Shown: positions 15,941 through 25,091, numbered from the stretch's first letter. The stretch is 29,620 nucleotides of DNA from an uncultured Eubacterium sp. (GCA_948579355.1 CAPAOV010000029.1:1-29620); one strand, 5' to 3'. Notes: generated from the sequence alone by a model not told the origin. Numbers and translations are program-made.

Positions 15941-16870
15941 ATGCGTCGTTTAATAGTAATGCTACTTATCATTTCGCTTAGTATAAGTATGATTTCGTGC
16001 GGGAATATGCAAGAAGATGCATTAATGCATTTGTATACCGTCTATTATCTGGATTCGGATACATGCGAACTTGTGAGGGAAGAATATGAAATGCCGGAGG
16101 GAAAAGATACGGTGGCCTTAGTGCATGAATTATTAAAAGTCATGCGGACAGGTGAGGACGCCAATTTCAAGAGCGCTATGGGAGAAGAGGTGGATGTCAT
16201 TGACGTGCAGTACAAAGAATCACAGCTCTCGTTATATTTTTCAGCAGCGTACAATAGCCGCAGCGGTACGGAAGAAATCTTATCAAGGGCTGCCATTGTC
16301 AAGACGTTATGTGGCATAGATGGCGTAAATTTTGTAGAATTTTTTGTGGAAGACCATCCGCTGATGATATCCGGCAATGTAGTCGGGATGATGAATGCGG
16401 ATTCATTTTTGACAGGACTGGACGAGAGAGGAAAAGACAAAACGAAAGTGGTGACGGTGTATTTTGCCAATAAGCAGGGAACTTCTCTTGTTGCCGCTCA
16501 GACAATGGTAAATTACGACACGGCGGCTCCTCTTGCCAAATTACTGATTGAGCATTTGATTCATGCGGAGGAGACGATACCTTATACAAATAAAAAGAAT
16601 GAGGTCATTCCTACCGTACCCTCTTCGACGGTACTGCGTAATTTGACGATACGGGATAACGTCTGCTATTTGGATTTTAGTAAGGATATCAACCATCTGA
16701 TGAAAGGAATCCAGAGCGAGGTAGTTGTATACTCCATCGTCAATACGCTGTGTGAACTTCCCAATGTAAATCGGGTGCAGATTACCGTGGAGGGAGAATC
16801 ACAGGAAAAGTATGGCGAGATGGATGGTTTTCATCTTGTATTAGAGAGGAAGTTGGATTTTGTAAAATAA
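15941..16870 (+). CDS. GerMN-domain lipoprotein
   Basis: The start ATG 15941 is preceded by TGGAGGATTC (309 residues). The N terminus is a lipoprotein signal with Cys20 (ISMISCGNMQED). Two GerMN-like (sporulation/spore germination) domains are visible: ~28-140 (HLYTVYYLDSDTCELV ... VNFVEFFVEDHPL) and ~165-300 (VVTVYFANKQGTSLV ... NRVQITVEGES). GerMN domains occur in GerM of Bacillus and in LpqB, the lipoprotein partner of the MtrAB two-component system in Actinobacteria. Here too the gene directly follows the sensor kinase, separated by 74 bp. A role as extracytoplasmic accessory to the kinase is inferred from this arrangement. Confidence 0.85.
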   Translation: MRRLIVMLLIISLSISMISCGNMQEDALMHLYTVYYLDSDTCELVREEYEMPEGKDTVALVHELLKVMRTGEDANFKSAMGEEVDVIDVQYKESQLSLYFSAAYNSRSGTEEILSRAAIVKTLCGIDGVNFVEFFVEDHPLMISGNVVGMMNADSFLTGLDERGKDKTKVVTVYFANKQGTSLVAAQTMVNYDTAAPLAKLLIEHLIHAEETIPYTNKKNEVIPTVPSSTVLRNLTIRDNVCYLDFSKDINHLMKGIQSEVVVYSIVNTLCELPNVNRVQITVEGESQEKYGEMDGFHLVLERKLDFVK

Positions 16871-16886
16871 AAGAGGGGGAATATAT

Positions 16887-19043
16887 TTGTCAAAAAGGCC
16901 ATTATGTATGGCTTTGATTGTGTGGATTGTATTTATTCTCTTATTTCGCGCATACTGGCAAGAAGAACCAAGGCAGCGCGCGGGTGAAAACCTGACGATG
17001 ACGGGTCAGGTTGAAGATATTACCGGAATGGATGAAAAGACGTCTCTTATTGTAAAAAACGTGACAGATGGTAAGGGTCGTATTTGTAAGCGCATGAAAG
17101 TGTGGCTGGGAAAAAATAAAAAGTTGTTTCATTCTTTACGGATTGGTCAGATAATCCGTGTTCAGGGGTCTGTTTATTCTTTTTTAGAACCGGGAAATCC
17201 GGGACAATTCAATGAGTTCCAATATTATCAGCAACAGGGAATCCAATACAAGGCATTAGCAGACAATGTGTCTGTTATCAATCAGAGCTATAAAAAACTA
17301 CGGGAATATCTGCGCCAGCTCCGCATGCGGCTAATCCGGAGTCTGAATGTTTGCTGCGGTGAGCGCGACGCGGGAATTTTAGCGGCTATGGTAGCAGGTG
17401 AGAAAGGGGGCATGGATGAAGAAATAAAAAAACTGTATCAGGAAAACGGGATTGCACATATTCTGGCAATCTCTGGCTTGCATATATCGCTTTTGGGAGC
17501 GGGCTTATTTTATTTGCTCCGCAAATATATTATGCCAATGCAGGCAGCCGCTCTTGTATCCGGCATACTGCTTATTCTATATGGTATATTTACGGGGTTT
17601 TCCGTCTCTACTGTGCGCGCTGTCATTATGATGCTCTGCATGCTGGGAGCGCGTCTTTGCGGCAGATGTTATGACGCACTGTGCGCGTTGGCTCTCAGTG
17701 CATGGCTTCAGCTTCTGTTGCAGCCACTTGCGCTCTTTCAAACTGGCTTCATTCTATCATACGGTACAGTTTTCGGTATCCTGATATTTGGCAGGGTTTT
17801 TGCGGAACAGTGGCAGGACAGGAAAGGCTGTGCTCTGTTTGCGGGCTCTCTCGGTGTGCAGCTTATCACCATGCCGATTCTCCTTGCCACTTATTATGAA
17901 TTGCCGTTATATGGTTTATTTGCCAATCTGATTTTGCTTCCCTTTTTAGGTATGCTGCTCTGCTCCGGACTGGCGGGGGGAGTGATTGCTCTGTACTCTG
18001 TTGCCATCGGGCGATTCTGTCTGGGAATCACCCACTATATTCTCTTTTTCTACGAAAGTGTCTGCTATTTTTTGAAATGCCTGCCCTGTCATACTTTGAT
18101 TTTGGGAAAGCCCTCTAATATACAAATCCTTATCTATTACATTCTTCTGGGGGCGTGGCTCTTAATACACAAGAAATGTTCTGCTCATTGGCATTATCTG
18201 ATTTTTGTTTTCGCTGTCGGTATTCTTTGTTATTGTCCGTCGACAAAAGTATCCGGACTGGAAATGACGAATCTGGATGTAGGACAGGGGGATTGTACCT
18301 GTATCCGCACAGACGATAAAACGGTGCTCGTTGATGGCGGCAGTTCGGATGTCGATAAGGCTGGTAAGTACCGCATTGCCCCGTTTTTAAAATACAAGGG
18401 AATAAGAACCATTGATTATCTGTTTGTCACACACAGTGACGGCGACCATACGAACGGCCTCTTGGAAATCATTGAAGATAGCGCTCATATGGGATTTACT
18501 ATCGGCAAAGTTGTGCTGCCCCGCATCCACAAAAAGGATGACAATTATATAAAATTTGAGAGGCGGTGCCGGCGCGCCGGTGTTTCTTTACTCTATATGG
18601 AGAAGGGAGATTCGCTTTCGATTGGAGAAATAAAGCTGACCTGCTTTCATCCCTTTTATGAATACGACTGGAAAAGTGAAAATGATTACTCGCTTGTTCT
18701 GGAATTACAATTTGGCAGGTTTCGCGGATTGCTGACGGGTGATTTGGAGGAAGAGGGGGAGGAAGCAATCGCTGAATTACTGCGCCCCGTGCAATATTTA
18801 AAAGCCGGCCATCACGGTTCAAAAAGTTCCAGCAGCGAAAGTTTTTTGGAGAAGTTATCTCCCCGAATAGCCGTCTACTCTGCCGGACGCAATAACCGCT
18901 ATGGACACCCCGCCCAAGAGACCAAACAGCGGATGAAGAAAGCCGGAGCAGAACAGCTTTGTACTTTCAGGCAGGGGGCTGTCCGTATCTGCTCCGATGG
19001 AACGGATTACTCCGTTAGTACGTTCTGTGGAACCGAGGATTAG
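16887..19043 (+). CDS. comEC: ComEC/Rec2 DNA-uptake channel with metallo-beta-lactamase domain
   Basis: This encodes 718 residues from TTG 16887 (AGAGGGGG seven bases upstream). It forms the membrane channel that carries single-stranded DNA during transformation. Order: an N-terminal helix and OB-like DUF4131 region (~1-130), the competence domain with multiple helices (~165-440, with GIAHILAISGLHISLLGAG), and a C-terminal metallo-beta-lactamase domain (~460-718) with DVGQGDCTC, the metal motif HSDGDH (~515), LTGDLEEEG and LKAGHHGSKSSSS. Motifs of the nuclease-type domain are intact, so it appears functional. It follows the GerMN gene by 16 bp and ends the apparent comEA operon. Confidence 0.96.
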   Translation: MSKRPLCMALIVWIVFILLFRAYWQEEPRQRAGENLTMTGQVEDITGMDEKTSLIVKNVTDGKGRICKRMKVWLGKNKKLFHSLRIGQIIRVQGSVYSFLEPGNPGQFNEFQYYQQQGIQYKALADNVSVINQSYKKLREYLRQLRMRLIRSLNVCCGERDAGILAAMVAGEKGGMDEEIKKLYQENGIAHILAISGLHISLLGAGLFYLLRKYIMPMQAAALVSGILLILYGIFTGFSVSTVRAVIMMLCMLGARLCGRCYDALCALALSAWLQLLLQPLALFQTGFILSYGTVFGILIFGRVFAEQWQDRKGCALFAGSLGVQLITMPILLATYYELPLYGLFANLILLPFLGMLLCSGLAGGVIALYSVAIGRFCLGITHYILFFYESVCYFLKCLPCHTLILGKPSNIQILIYYILLGAWLLIHKKCSAHWHYLIFVFAVGILCYCPSTKVSGLEMTNLDVGQGDCTCIRTDDKTVLVDGGSSDVDKAGKYRIAPFLKYKGIRTIDYLFVTHSDGDHTNGLLEIIEDSAHMGFTIGKVVLPRIHKKDDNYIKFERRCRRAGVSLLYMEKGDSLSIGEIKLTCFHPFYEYDWKSENDYSLVLELQFGRFRGLLTGDLEEEGEEAIAELLRPVQYLKAGHHGSKSSSSESFLEKLSPRIAVYSAGRNNRYGHPAQETKQRMKKAGAEQLCTFRQGAVRICSDGTDYSVSTFCGTED

Positions 19044-19116
19044 AGGGTATCATATGATAGCTTGTCCGGTGTACCGCTCCCAACGGGAGAAAACAATCAA
19101 AAACCATACAAAAACA

Positions 19117-19145
19117 TTGAAAAAGTTGTCTGAAAATAATATAAT
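19117..19145 (+). promoter_or_regulatory. Promoter of the first zinc-ribbon gene
   Basis: TTGAAA (19117-19122), a 17-bp spacer and a perfect TATAAT (19140-19145). Transcription near 19152 would leave a leader of about 30 nt carrying GAGGAGG. It separates the zinc-ribbon genes from the competence operon. Confidence 0.75.
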
Positions 19146-19180
19146 ATGTAACATAAGTTCGTCTAAGAGGAGGAAAAATT

Positions 19181-20542
19181 ATGGCGCTAATAACATGTCC
19201 TGAATGTAATAAAGAAATTTCAGATACGGTGAAAGATTGCCCGCATTGTGGCTACAGACTCAGGAAGATGAAACAGAAAAAGGAACGAAAACCTATTCCT
19301 AAATGGATAATTGCCGTTGGAATTTCGGTGATTAGTTTGTTTGTGATAGCTGGTATATTGATTTATGCCGTGCAACTTTCTGGTGAGGAACAAAAACAGG
19401 TTGACTTGATTAATACAAAGATAGCGAAGAGAATTTCATATGACATAAGTACTGATAGTTTGTCAAAATTATCAGGGTATATAAAAGAGTATGATTCTGT
19501 ATCAGCAGAATATGATGAACTAACTTGGAAGCAAAAGTTTAGAGTGGCTGATTATAAAAAAATTGATGAAAAGAAAGAAGAGACACAAAACAGGATTCAG
19601 GAAATCGAAAAATCACAAGTAGACGCAGTTATTAAATCAATAGATGACATTGGAGAGGTTTCTCTCTATAAAGAAAAGAGTATATTGGTGGCAGAAGATA
19701 AATATAATGCTTTGACAAAGGAACTAAAAAAGCGTGTTACGAATGCTGACCAGATAGAAAAGGCGAAAGATAGATACTATACTTTATCTGTAGATGATAC
19801 CATTTCTAAAATTAACAGCATTGGGAAAGTTACTCTTTCTGACAACGGATATTCTAAAATTAATGACGCAAGGAATGCATATGATGATTTGCCGGTTGCT
19901 TATCGGGAAAAGGTATCGAATTATTCAAATTTACTAACGAAAGAAAAGGAATATGATAAACTCAACGCCAAGAGGATAAGATTGGAAGATGCAAGGTCTG
20001 AATTAAAAAAGGGTAATCTTAATAAAGCAGATAAATTGTTAAAAAAATTACCTGATAGTTTTTCCTATAATGGCACCAAAGCATCTGTTTTGAAAAAACG
20101 ATTGAAGAAAAACAGAAAATGGATGGCCGTGTGTGGGCGCTGGGAAACTACAGGGGGACAAATGAGGGTGGGCCAGACTAGTAAAGATTATGGGGATTCT
20201 ACCTGGTGGTATCTCGATTTTAAAAAAGGTGATTATTCAATAGATATCAGATGCAGAATCAATGACGATGGAACTGTTAAGGTACTGATTGATGGCGGTG
20301 TGCCGGTTTATACTAGTTATTCTACTGTTTCAGAGGGAGTTGATGCTGACATAAAAAGTATAGTAACTTCTAAGAAAATGTCAGATATGGGAACAGTGAG
20401 AATCAATAACTATACTACATTAACATTATCGAAATCAGGGATAACTGTTTCATATAAAAAAGTGACAACAAATGAGGATATATATTTTAATTATACATAT
20501 TCTACGAAAATGATTTTACATAAAAAAACTGCTAAATATTAA
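19181..20542 (+). CDS. Zinc-ribbon membrane protein with coiled-coil extracytoplasmic region
   Basis: The 453-residue product starts at ATG 19181 behind GAGGAGG. An N-terminal zinc ribbon with CPEC (6-9) and CPHCGYRLR (~21) lies in the cytoplasm, followed by a basic patch and one transmembrane helix (~43-65). Outside, about 70-310 is charged and helical with repeated units (DSVSAEYDELTWKQKFRV, AYDDLPVAYREKVSN), probably bundled helices. The last ~125 residues form a beta-rich domain (MAVCGRWETTGGQMRVGQ ... ) I do not recognise. The gene is AT-rich relative to comEC and holA. It shares its N-terminal plan with the next gene. Such zinc-ribbon/TM proteins are widespread in Firmicutes and their functions are mostly unknown. 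Confidence 0.8.
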   Translation: MALITCPECNKEISDTVKDCPHCGYRLRKMKQKKERKPIPKWIIAVGISVISLFVIAGILIYAVQLSGEEQKQVDLINTKIAKRISYDISTDSLSKLSGYIKEYDSVSAEYDELTWKQKFRVADYKKIDEKKEETQNRIQEIEKSQVDAVIKSIDDIGEVSLYKEKSILVAEDKYNALTKELKKRVTNADQIEKAKDRYYTLSVDDTISKINSIGKVTLSDNGYSKINDARNAYDDLPVAYREKVSNYSNLLTKEKEYDKLNAKRIRLEDARSELKKGNLNKADKLLKKLPDSFSYNGTKASVLKKRLKKNRKWMAVCGRWETTGGQMRVGQTSKDYGDSTWWYLDFKKGDYSIDIRCRINDDGTVKVLIDGGVPVYTSYSTVSEGVDADIKSIVTSKKMSDMGTVRINNYTTLTLSKSGITVSYKKVTTNEDIYFNYTYSTKMILHKKTAKY

Positions 20543-20602
20543 ATGTGACAGGCTGTATAAAATTATGACAGGAACTGGCTGTGGCTGCATTAGGAGGCTT
20601 TA

Positions 20603-21481
20603 ATGATAATGAAAAAATGTCCGGAGTGTAATAAAGAGATATTGGATTCTGTTTCCAAATGTCCAGATTGTGGGTATAAACTTAGAGGTACGAACAGAAA
20701 AAAGATTTGCATAATTATTGTGATAATTGCTTGCATAGTTCTTATTTTGGGTGGGATATTTGGCTTTTTAAACTATAAAAACAGGGTAATACAAGAATCA
20801 AAGCAACATTTTCTTGACGGTGAGAACTATTATAAAGCGGAACAGTATGATAAAGCGATGACAGAGTATAGTCTTGTACATAAATGGGATGAGGAAAATT
20901 ATAAGAGAAAAGATATAATGCTGTCAAAGTGTAAAATCAATAAAGACTCTCAGAAGTATATGAAAAATGCGGAACGGTTTGAAGCAAACTACGATTATAA
21001 AAAAGCAGTAAAAGAATATAATAATGTTTCGCGCAATGATGAAATATATTATCAAAAGGCTCAAGATAAAATTAGCAAATTAGAGGAGATTTTAGATGAT
21101 GCTGATTTGATTTTATCGTATTCCAAATCTGTGACTTCTAAATTTGGATTAAAGAATGCTTCTATAACGGATGTATATTATTCCCGGGGTAATGGCTTTC
21201 TTGCTGATACAGAGGTCGCAATTAAGTATCAGCAGCAAAGCGATAAATTATATATTGTTACGAAAAAGAAACAAACCAGTAATGACTATGCTACCGTTTA
21301 TAAGGTGAAAAAATCACCTAAATATATTTCTGTATTGGGTGAGGTGAAACAAGAGTATGGATGGTTTGCCAGCAGCATAGTTTTATTGAGAGAGAAAACT
21401 GCGGAGACTTATATTGAGACGGTTGCTTTAGTTGATACAACGGCAACTCCGGATTTGTTAAACTACATAAGAAAGAATTGA
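20603..21481 (+). CDS. Zinc-ribbon membrane protein with TPR-like repeats
   Basis: The 292-residue product starts at ATG 20603 (or 20609, six bases later) behind TAGGAGG. Its N terminus mirrors the previous gene (KCPECNKEI, then CPDCGYKLR), followed by a helix (~34-54). Residues ~65-160 contain TPR-like helices (HFLDGENYYKAEQYDKAMTEY, ANYDYKKAVKEYNNV), and ~165-285 is a further alpha/beta domain without a recognised family. It is AT-rich and lies between the other zinc-ribbon gene and holA. The paired zinc-ribbon heads with different outer domains suggest duplication and domain swapping, or acquisition as a pair. Confidence 0.8.
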   Translation: MIMKKCPECNKEILDSVSKCPDCGYKLRGTNRKKICIIIVIIACIVLILGGIFGFLNYKNRVIQESKQHFLDGENYYKAEQYDKAMTEYSLVHKWDEENYKRKDIMLSKCKINKDSQKYMKNAERFEANYDYKKAVKEYNNVSRNDEIYYQKAQDKISKLEEILDDADLILSYSKSVTSKFGLKNASITDVYYSRGNGFLADTEVAIKYQQQSDKLYIVTKKKQTSNDYATVYKVKKSPKYISVLGEVKQEYGWFASSIVLLREKTAETYIETVALVDTTATPDLLNYIRKN

Positions 21482-21522
21482 TGTTTTAATGAAACTGTTT
21501 GAGATAGAAGAGGAGGTGCCAC

Positions 21523-22503
21523 ATGCTGCAATTGGAGAGTGAGTTAAAGAAGAATCAGTTTTCTCATTTTCATCTGATATATGGAGAAGAGCGATATATG
21601 GTGCGCTATTATAAGAATGCCTTGATTAAGCGTCTGACACAGCCGGAAGATGAGATGAACCGCACTTTTTTCCGCAATCAGGACATCGCGGAAACGCAGA
21701 TTGCAGAAGCCGCACAGGTGCTTCCCTTTTTTGCCGAGAGACGTCTTCTTATCGTAGAGGACAGCCGTTTTTTTTCGAAAAGCAATGAGATGACAGATTA
21801 CTTAGAATCTTTTCCGGATACAACGTACCTGATTTTTGTGGAGCAGGAGGTGGACCGGAGAAACCGTCTGTTCAAGTGGTTTCATAAGAACGGCTGCGTG
21901 ACGGAATGTGCGAGACAGCCGGAGAAGATGCTCAAAGAATGGGTGGCGGGATATGTAAAAAAGGCGGGAAAAGCGATTTCTGTCTCAAATACGGAGCGTC
22001 TGTTGGAGCGTGCCGGTACGGATATGGAATTATTGAGCCATGAACTCGATAAACTTATCGGTTATGCGGGAGAGCGCAGTATAATAGAAGAAGAGGATAT
22101 TCTGGCGGTTTCGTCGGGGCTTACGGTATCGAAAATTTTTGATATGATAGATGCCGTCGCCACCGGACAAAAAGAAACGGCATTACGTCTGTACCATGAC
22201 CTGCTGGCAAATAAAGAGTCGCCGATGTCAATTTTGTATTTGTTTTCCCGTCATATCAATATTCTTTTACAGATGTTGGAATGTATGGGGAGGGGCATGA
22301 ATAAAAATGAATTGGCGGGGAAGTGCGGAATACCACCTTTTACAGTAGCAAAATATACCAGACAGGCGCAATTATTTGCCCGCAATGATTTGCTGAAAAT
22401 GCTGAAAAACCGTGTAGAATACGAGGAAATGTGTAAGACCGGACAGATGACAGACCAGTTATCGGTTGAACTCTTTTTGATTCAGGCATTGACAAATTCT
22501 TAA
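21523..22503 (+). CDS. holA: DNA polymerase III, delta subunit
   Basis: The 326-residue product starts at ATG 21523 behind AGAGGAGG. HolA opens the sliding clamp within the clamp loader. Family features are HLIYGEERYMVRYYKNAL near the N terminus (ATPase-like fold without an active ATP site), then VLPFFAERRLLIVEDSRFF, then a helical C-terminal region (GTDMELLSHELDKLIGYAG; SPMSILYLFSRHINILLQM). Length fits the family. In many Firmicutes holA follows comEC directly; here two zinc-ribbon genes lie between them. tRNA-Ser follows 31 bp after the stop. Confidence 0.93.
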   Translation: MLQLESELKKNQFSHFHLIYGEERYMVRYYKNALIKRLTQPEDEMNRTFFRNQDIAETQIAEAAQVLPFFAERRLLIVEDSRFFSKSNEMTDYLESFPDTTYLIFVEQEVDRRNRLFKWFHKNGCVTECARQPEKMLKEWVAGYVKKAGKAISVSNTERLLERAGTDMELLSHELDKLIGYAGERSIIEEEDILAVSSGLTVSKIFDMIDAVATGQKETALRLYHDLLANKESPMSILYLFSRHINILLQMLECMGRGMNKNELAGKCGIPPFTVAKYTRQAQLFARNDLLKMLKNRVEYEEMCKTGQMTDQLSVELFLIQALTNS

Positions 22504-22534
22504 TTTAATGTTTTAATCTATATTGTTTGGTAAT

Positions 22535-22620
22535 GGAGACGTATCGAAGTGGTCATAACGAGAACGACTCGAAATCGTTTTGCCTTAACGGGCACGTGGG
22601 TTCGAATCCCACCGTCTCCG
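22535..22620 (+). tRNA. tRNA-Ser (anticodon CGA)
   Basis: An 86-nt type II tRNA. The acceptor GGAGACG pairs with CGTCTCC, with discriminator G at 22620. The anticodon stem AACGA/TCGTT encloses CTCGAAA, so the anticodon is CGA, which reads UCG. The long variable arm (TGCC...GGCA) is typical of tRNA-Ser. The T arm is GTGGG-TTCGAAT-CCCAC. The CCA end is not encoded. Confidence 0.95.
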
Positions 22621-22635
22621 TTTTCTTGTTATTTC

Positions 22636-22657
22636 AAAACCATTTTTAATGGTTTTT
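22636..22657 (+). terminator. Terminator after tRNA-Ser
   Basis: AAAACCATT (22636-22644), loop TTT, AATGGTTTT (22648-22656) and a further T. The stem is AT-rich, but the position just past the tRNA and the T run fit an intrinsic terminator. The next gene's ribosome site begins 4 bases later. Confidence 0.6.
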
Positions 22658-22675
22658 CTGGGAGGAGATAGAAAG

Positions 22676-24037
22676 ATGAAAGAGAACAAAAAAATTTTAA
22701 TAGCTTGTATTGTTGGTGCGTGTGTATTTATATGCTTACTCATCACTTTTTTTGTCTCTAGCAAAGAATATTTCAGCGGTGACTTTGCCCCGCATGCCAT
22801 AGTGAGTAACACGGATGTCAGCGCCATGTCGGTGGAAGAAGCAGTAGAGAAGATGAATGCTGCGGAGGGATTTACGATAACGCTGATAAAAGAAAAGCAG
22901 GAGTATAAGATTGATATTTCACAGGCAGTTTCACGTGAATTTAATCAGGAACAGGTGCAGAGCAAAAAGGAAGATATATCTTTTTCAGATTATCTTTTTC
23001 ACCGCGATGTAGTTCTTTCTTTACAGCCAAATTCGGTAGAAGTAAACATGGAAATGCTGTTAGCCATTTTGCAGAGACAGTTGCCTCAATCTACGAAATT
23101 TACTGCCGACGCCTACTTTGATAAAGATTTGAATCTGGTAAATGAAGTGCAGGGTGACGACGTAGATATGCAGAAGCTGATGTCCGCTATGGAGCAGGAT
23201 ATTAAAAACGGAAATGAAATCCGTTATCAATTGTCCGATTATTATAATCAGCCGAAAGTAAAGTCAAGCGATAAATTAATTGTATCGCAGCAGAAAGATA
23301 TTGCAGCATATCGCAATATGAAGATTACATTTACCTTTGGCGATGACACTGAGGTAATAGACGGCGCAATGATTAGCGAGCATCTCACATATAAAAAGGG
23401 TAAGCTGAAATTATCCAATAAATGGGTTCCCTCATTTGTAAGGGGACTGGCAAAGAAATACAATACTTATGGAAAGACACGAAAATTTAAGACGACAAAA
23501 GACGGAGTGAAAAAAATTCACGGCGGTATTATGGGCTGGTGGATTAATGAAGATGAAACCGTTAAAAAAGTAAATAAACTGTTGAAAAAGAAGAAGAGCT
23601 CTACGATAGAGCCTGTTTATCGAAATCAGGCGGCACAGCATGGGAAAGATGATATCGGAAAAACATATGTCGAAATCAGCATAGCAAGACAACATTTGTG
23701 GTTTTACAAAGATGGTAAATTAAAGATGGAATCCGATATCGTCACCGGACTTCCGACAAAAGAGAGAAGAACGGTTACAGGTGTACATCGGATTTATGGA
23801 AAACAAAAAGACCGCTATCTGGGCACGATTGCCGTTCAGGGTTATCGCAGCCACGTAAACTACTGGATGCCGTTTAACTGGGACGGACAGGGGTTACATG
23901 ATGCAACATGGCGGCGTAAGTTTGGTAAAAATTTATATATACGGGGCGGTTCCCACGGGTGCGTGAATATGCCGTTAAATAATGCGGCTAAACTTTACGA
24001 TTATGTGAGCATTGGAACTCCGGTAGTAGTTTATTAG
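22676..24037 (+). CDS. L,D-transpeptidase (YkuD) with peptidoglycan-binding-like region
   Basis: The start is ATG 22676 (453 residues), which has GGGAGGAG upstream. A membrane anchor (~6-28) is followed by a long extracytoplasmic region (~40-320) that looks like repeated peptidoglycan-binding (PG_4/YoaR-like) domains, starting SNTDVSAMSVEEAVEKMN. The C-terminal YkuD domain (~335-453: YVEISIARQHLWFYKDGKL) ends with GGSHGCVNMP, with catalytic C429 and H427. Such enzymes form 3-3 crosslinks in peptidoglycan and resist most penicillins. The next gene starts 14 bp downstream and is probably cotranscribed. Confidence 0.93.
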   Translation: MKENKKILIACIVGACVFICLLITFFVSSKEYFSGDFAPHAIVSNTDVSAMSVEEAVEKMNAAEGFTITLIKEKQEYKIDISQAVSREFNQEQVQSKKEDISFSDYLFHRDVVLSLQPNSVEVNMEMLLAILQRQLPQSTKFTADAYFDKDLNLVNEVQGDDVDMQKLMSAMEQDIKNGNEIRYQLSDYYNQPKVKSSDKLIVSQQKDIAAYRNMKITFTFGDDTEVIDGAMISEHLTYKKGKLKLSNKWVPSFVRGLAKKYNTYGKTRKFKTTKDGVKKIHGGIMGWWINEDETVKKVNKLLKKKKSSTIEPVYRNQAAQHGKDDIGKTYVEISIARQHLWFYKDGKLKMESDIVTGLPTKERRTVTGVHRIYGKQKDRYLGTIAVQGYRSHVNYWMPFNWDGQGLHDATWRRKFGKNLYIRGGSHGCVNMPLNNAAKLYDYVSIGTPVVVY

Positions 24038-24051
24038 AAAAGGGTGTAAGC

Positions 24052-25047
24052 ATGGCAGTAACACTTGTTCTATTTGTTATCAGTATTTTGTTATTTGGAT
24101 ATTCTTTCCTGCGGTATCGGTTTCTCTGGCAGCGGGGAAGAATACCAAATGTATTCTATTATGTGTTCCAGGTAGTATTACTTGGAACACTATTTGTATG
24201 CTTCTTTTTCTCTCAATACATAACAAACGATTATTTGCTATGGGGCGTTCAGTTGTGTTGTGATATCTATTTAGCGGTAATGCTTATTACGCCTGTCTTT
24301 AGTTTCCTGCGCGGCGCTGTCCGTATGCTTGGCAAACGAAGAAAATGGAATAACCGCATCTATCGTTTCTTTAATCACCCGACCAAGATAAGCTGGATTG
24401 TACTCGTTATTACGGCTGTTTTCGGGGGGTATGTATTTGTGTACTCACAAATCCCCCAAGTGTCGGAGCAGACGATAACGAGTGAGAAGAGCGCAAATAT
24501 CGATGAGTTTTCCGTAGTCTCGGTCTCGGATTTATATATCGGACAACATATGGCATACAGGGAAGTTCAGGCATTTTTTGAAAAATTAGAAAGCTTACAG
24601 CCGGATATCGTTGTTTTTACAGGGAATCTTTTCTCGCCAAAAGCAACTGCTTCCATGCGGGAATTTACGGGCCGGCAGTTGGAACGTCTGCTTGCGAAGA
24701 TGCCGGTATATCTTGTGGAGGGGCCAAATGAATGTGGGGAAACGGAGGAAAATATAGAGGCCATTCGGGAGATTGGCGTTCGTTTTCTGGAAGATGAAAT
24801 GATAGAATTGTCCGAGGGAATACAATTCGCAGGTCTGAGAAACCGACAAGATGATAAGAGAAAAGATGTGGCATATACACTTTCGCTATTAGATAAAAGC
24901 AAGCCTGCCATTGTCTGTTCCTATGAAGATTTATCAAAAGAAGAAAGACAAATAGCAGACTTTGATTTATTTTTGCAGGCATCAGCGAATAAAAAAAGCT
25001 GGATACTGCCGAGGCAGATTCAATTGGCAAAAATGCGCTTTTCTTAA
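24052..25047 (+). CDS. Membrane protein with degenerate metallophosphoesterase-like domain (probable pseudoenzyme)
   Basis: The 331-residue product starts at ATG 24052 behind AAGGGTG. Four helices (~3-20, 33-53, 62-85, 113-131) precede a cytoplasmic or external domain (~145-331) whose layout follows YkuE/YaeI-type calcineurin phosphoesterases. The metal motifs are nearly all altered: SDLHLG reads S159-D-L-Y162-I-G, GD reads G191-N192, GNHE reads G224-P-N226-E, the SH motif reads S290-Y291, and the GHTHGGQ position reads QASANKKSW (S311, N313). Only the first Asp (D160) remains. The chain then ends about where typical family members continue. Loss at several independent sites in an otherwise intact reading frame suggests a pseudoenzyme, possibly regulatory or structural. 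It follows an L,D-transpeptidase by 14 bp, which points to envelope work. Confidence 0.75.
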   Translation: MAVTLVLFVISILLFGYSFLRYRFLWQRGRIPNVFYYVFQVVLLGTLFVCFFFSQYITNDYLLWGVQLCCDIYLAVMLITPVFSFLRGAVRMLGKRRKWNNRIYRFFNHPTKISWIVLVITAVFGGYVFVYSQIPQVSEQTITSEKSANIDEFSVVSVSDLYIGQHMAYREVQAFFEKLESLQPDIVVFTGNLFSPKATASMREFTGRQLERLLAKMPVYLVEGPNECGETEENIEAIREIGVRFLEDEMIELSEGIQFAGLRNRQDDKRKDVAYTLSLLDKSKPAIVCSYEDLSKEERQIADFDLFLQASANKKSWILPRQIQLAKMRFS

Positions 25048-25091
25048 TTGTTTTTGTATTCAGACTCTAAATCCGATTTGCTGTTGTCAGG

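Noticed and set aside
19077..19089. CTCCC-AAC-GGGAG hairpin after comEC as a terminator
   Set aside because: The stem is only 5 bp with a 3-nt loop and is followed by A's, not T's, so it does not support termination on the plus strand.
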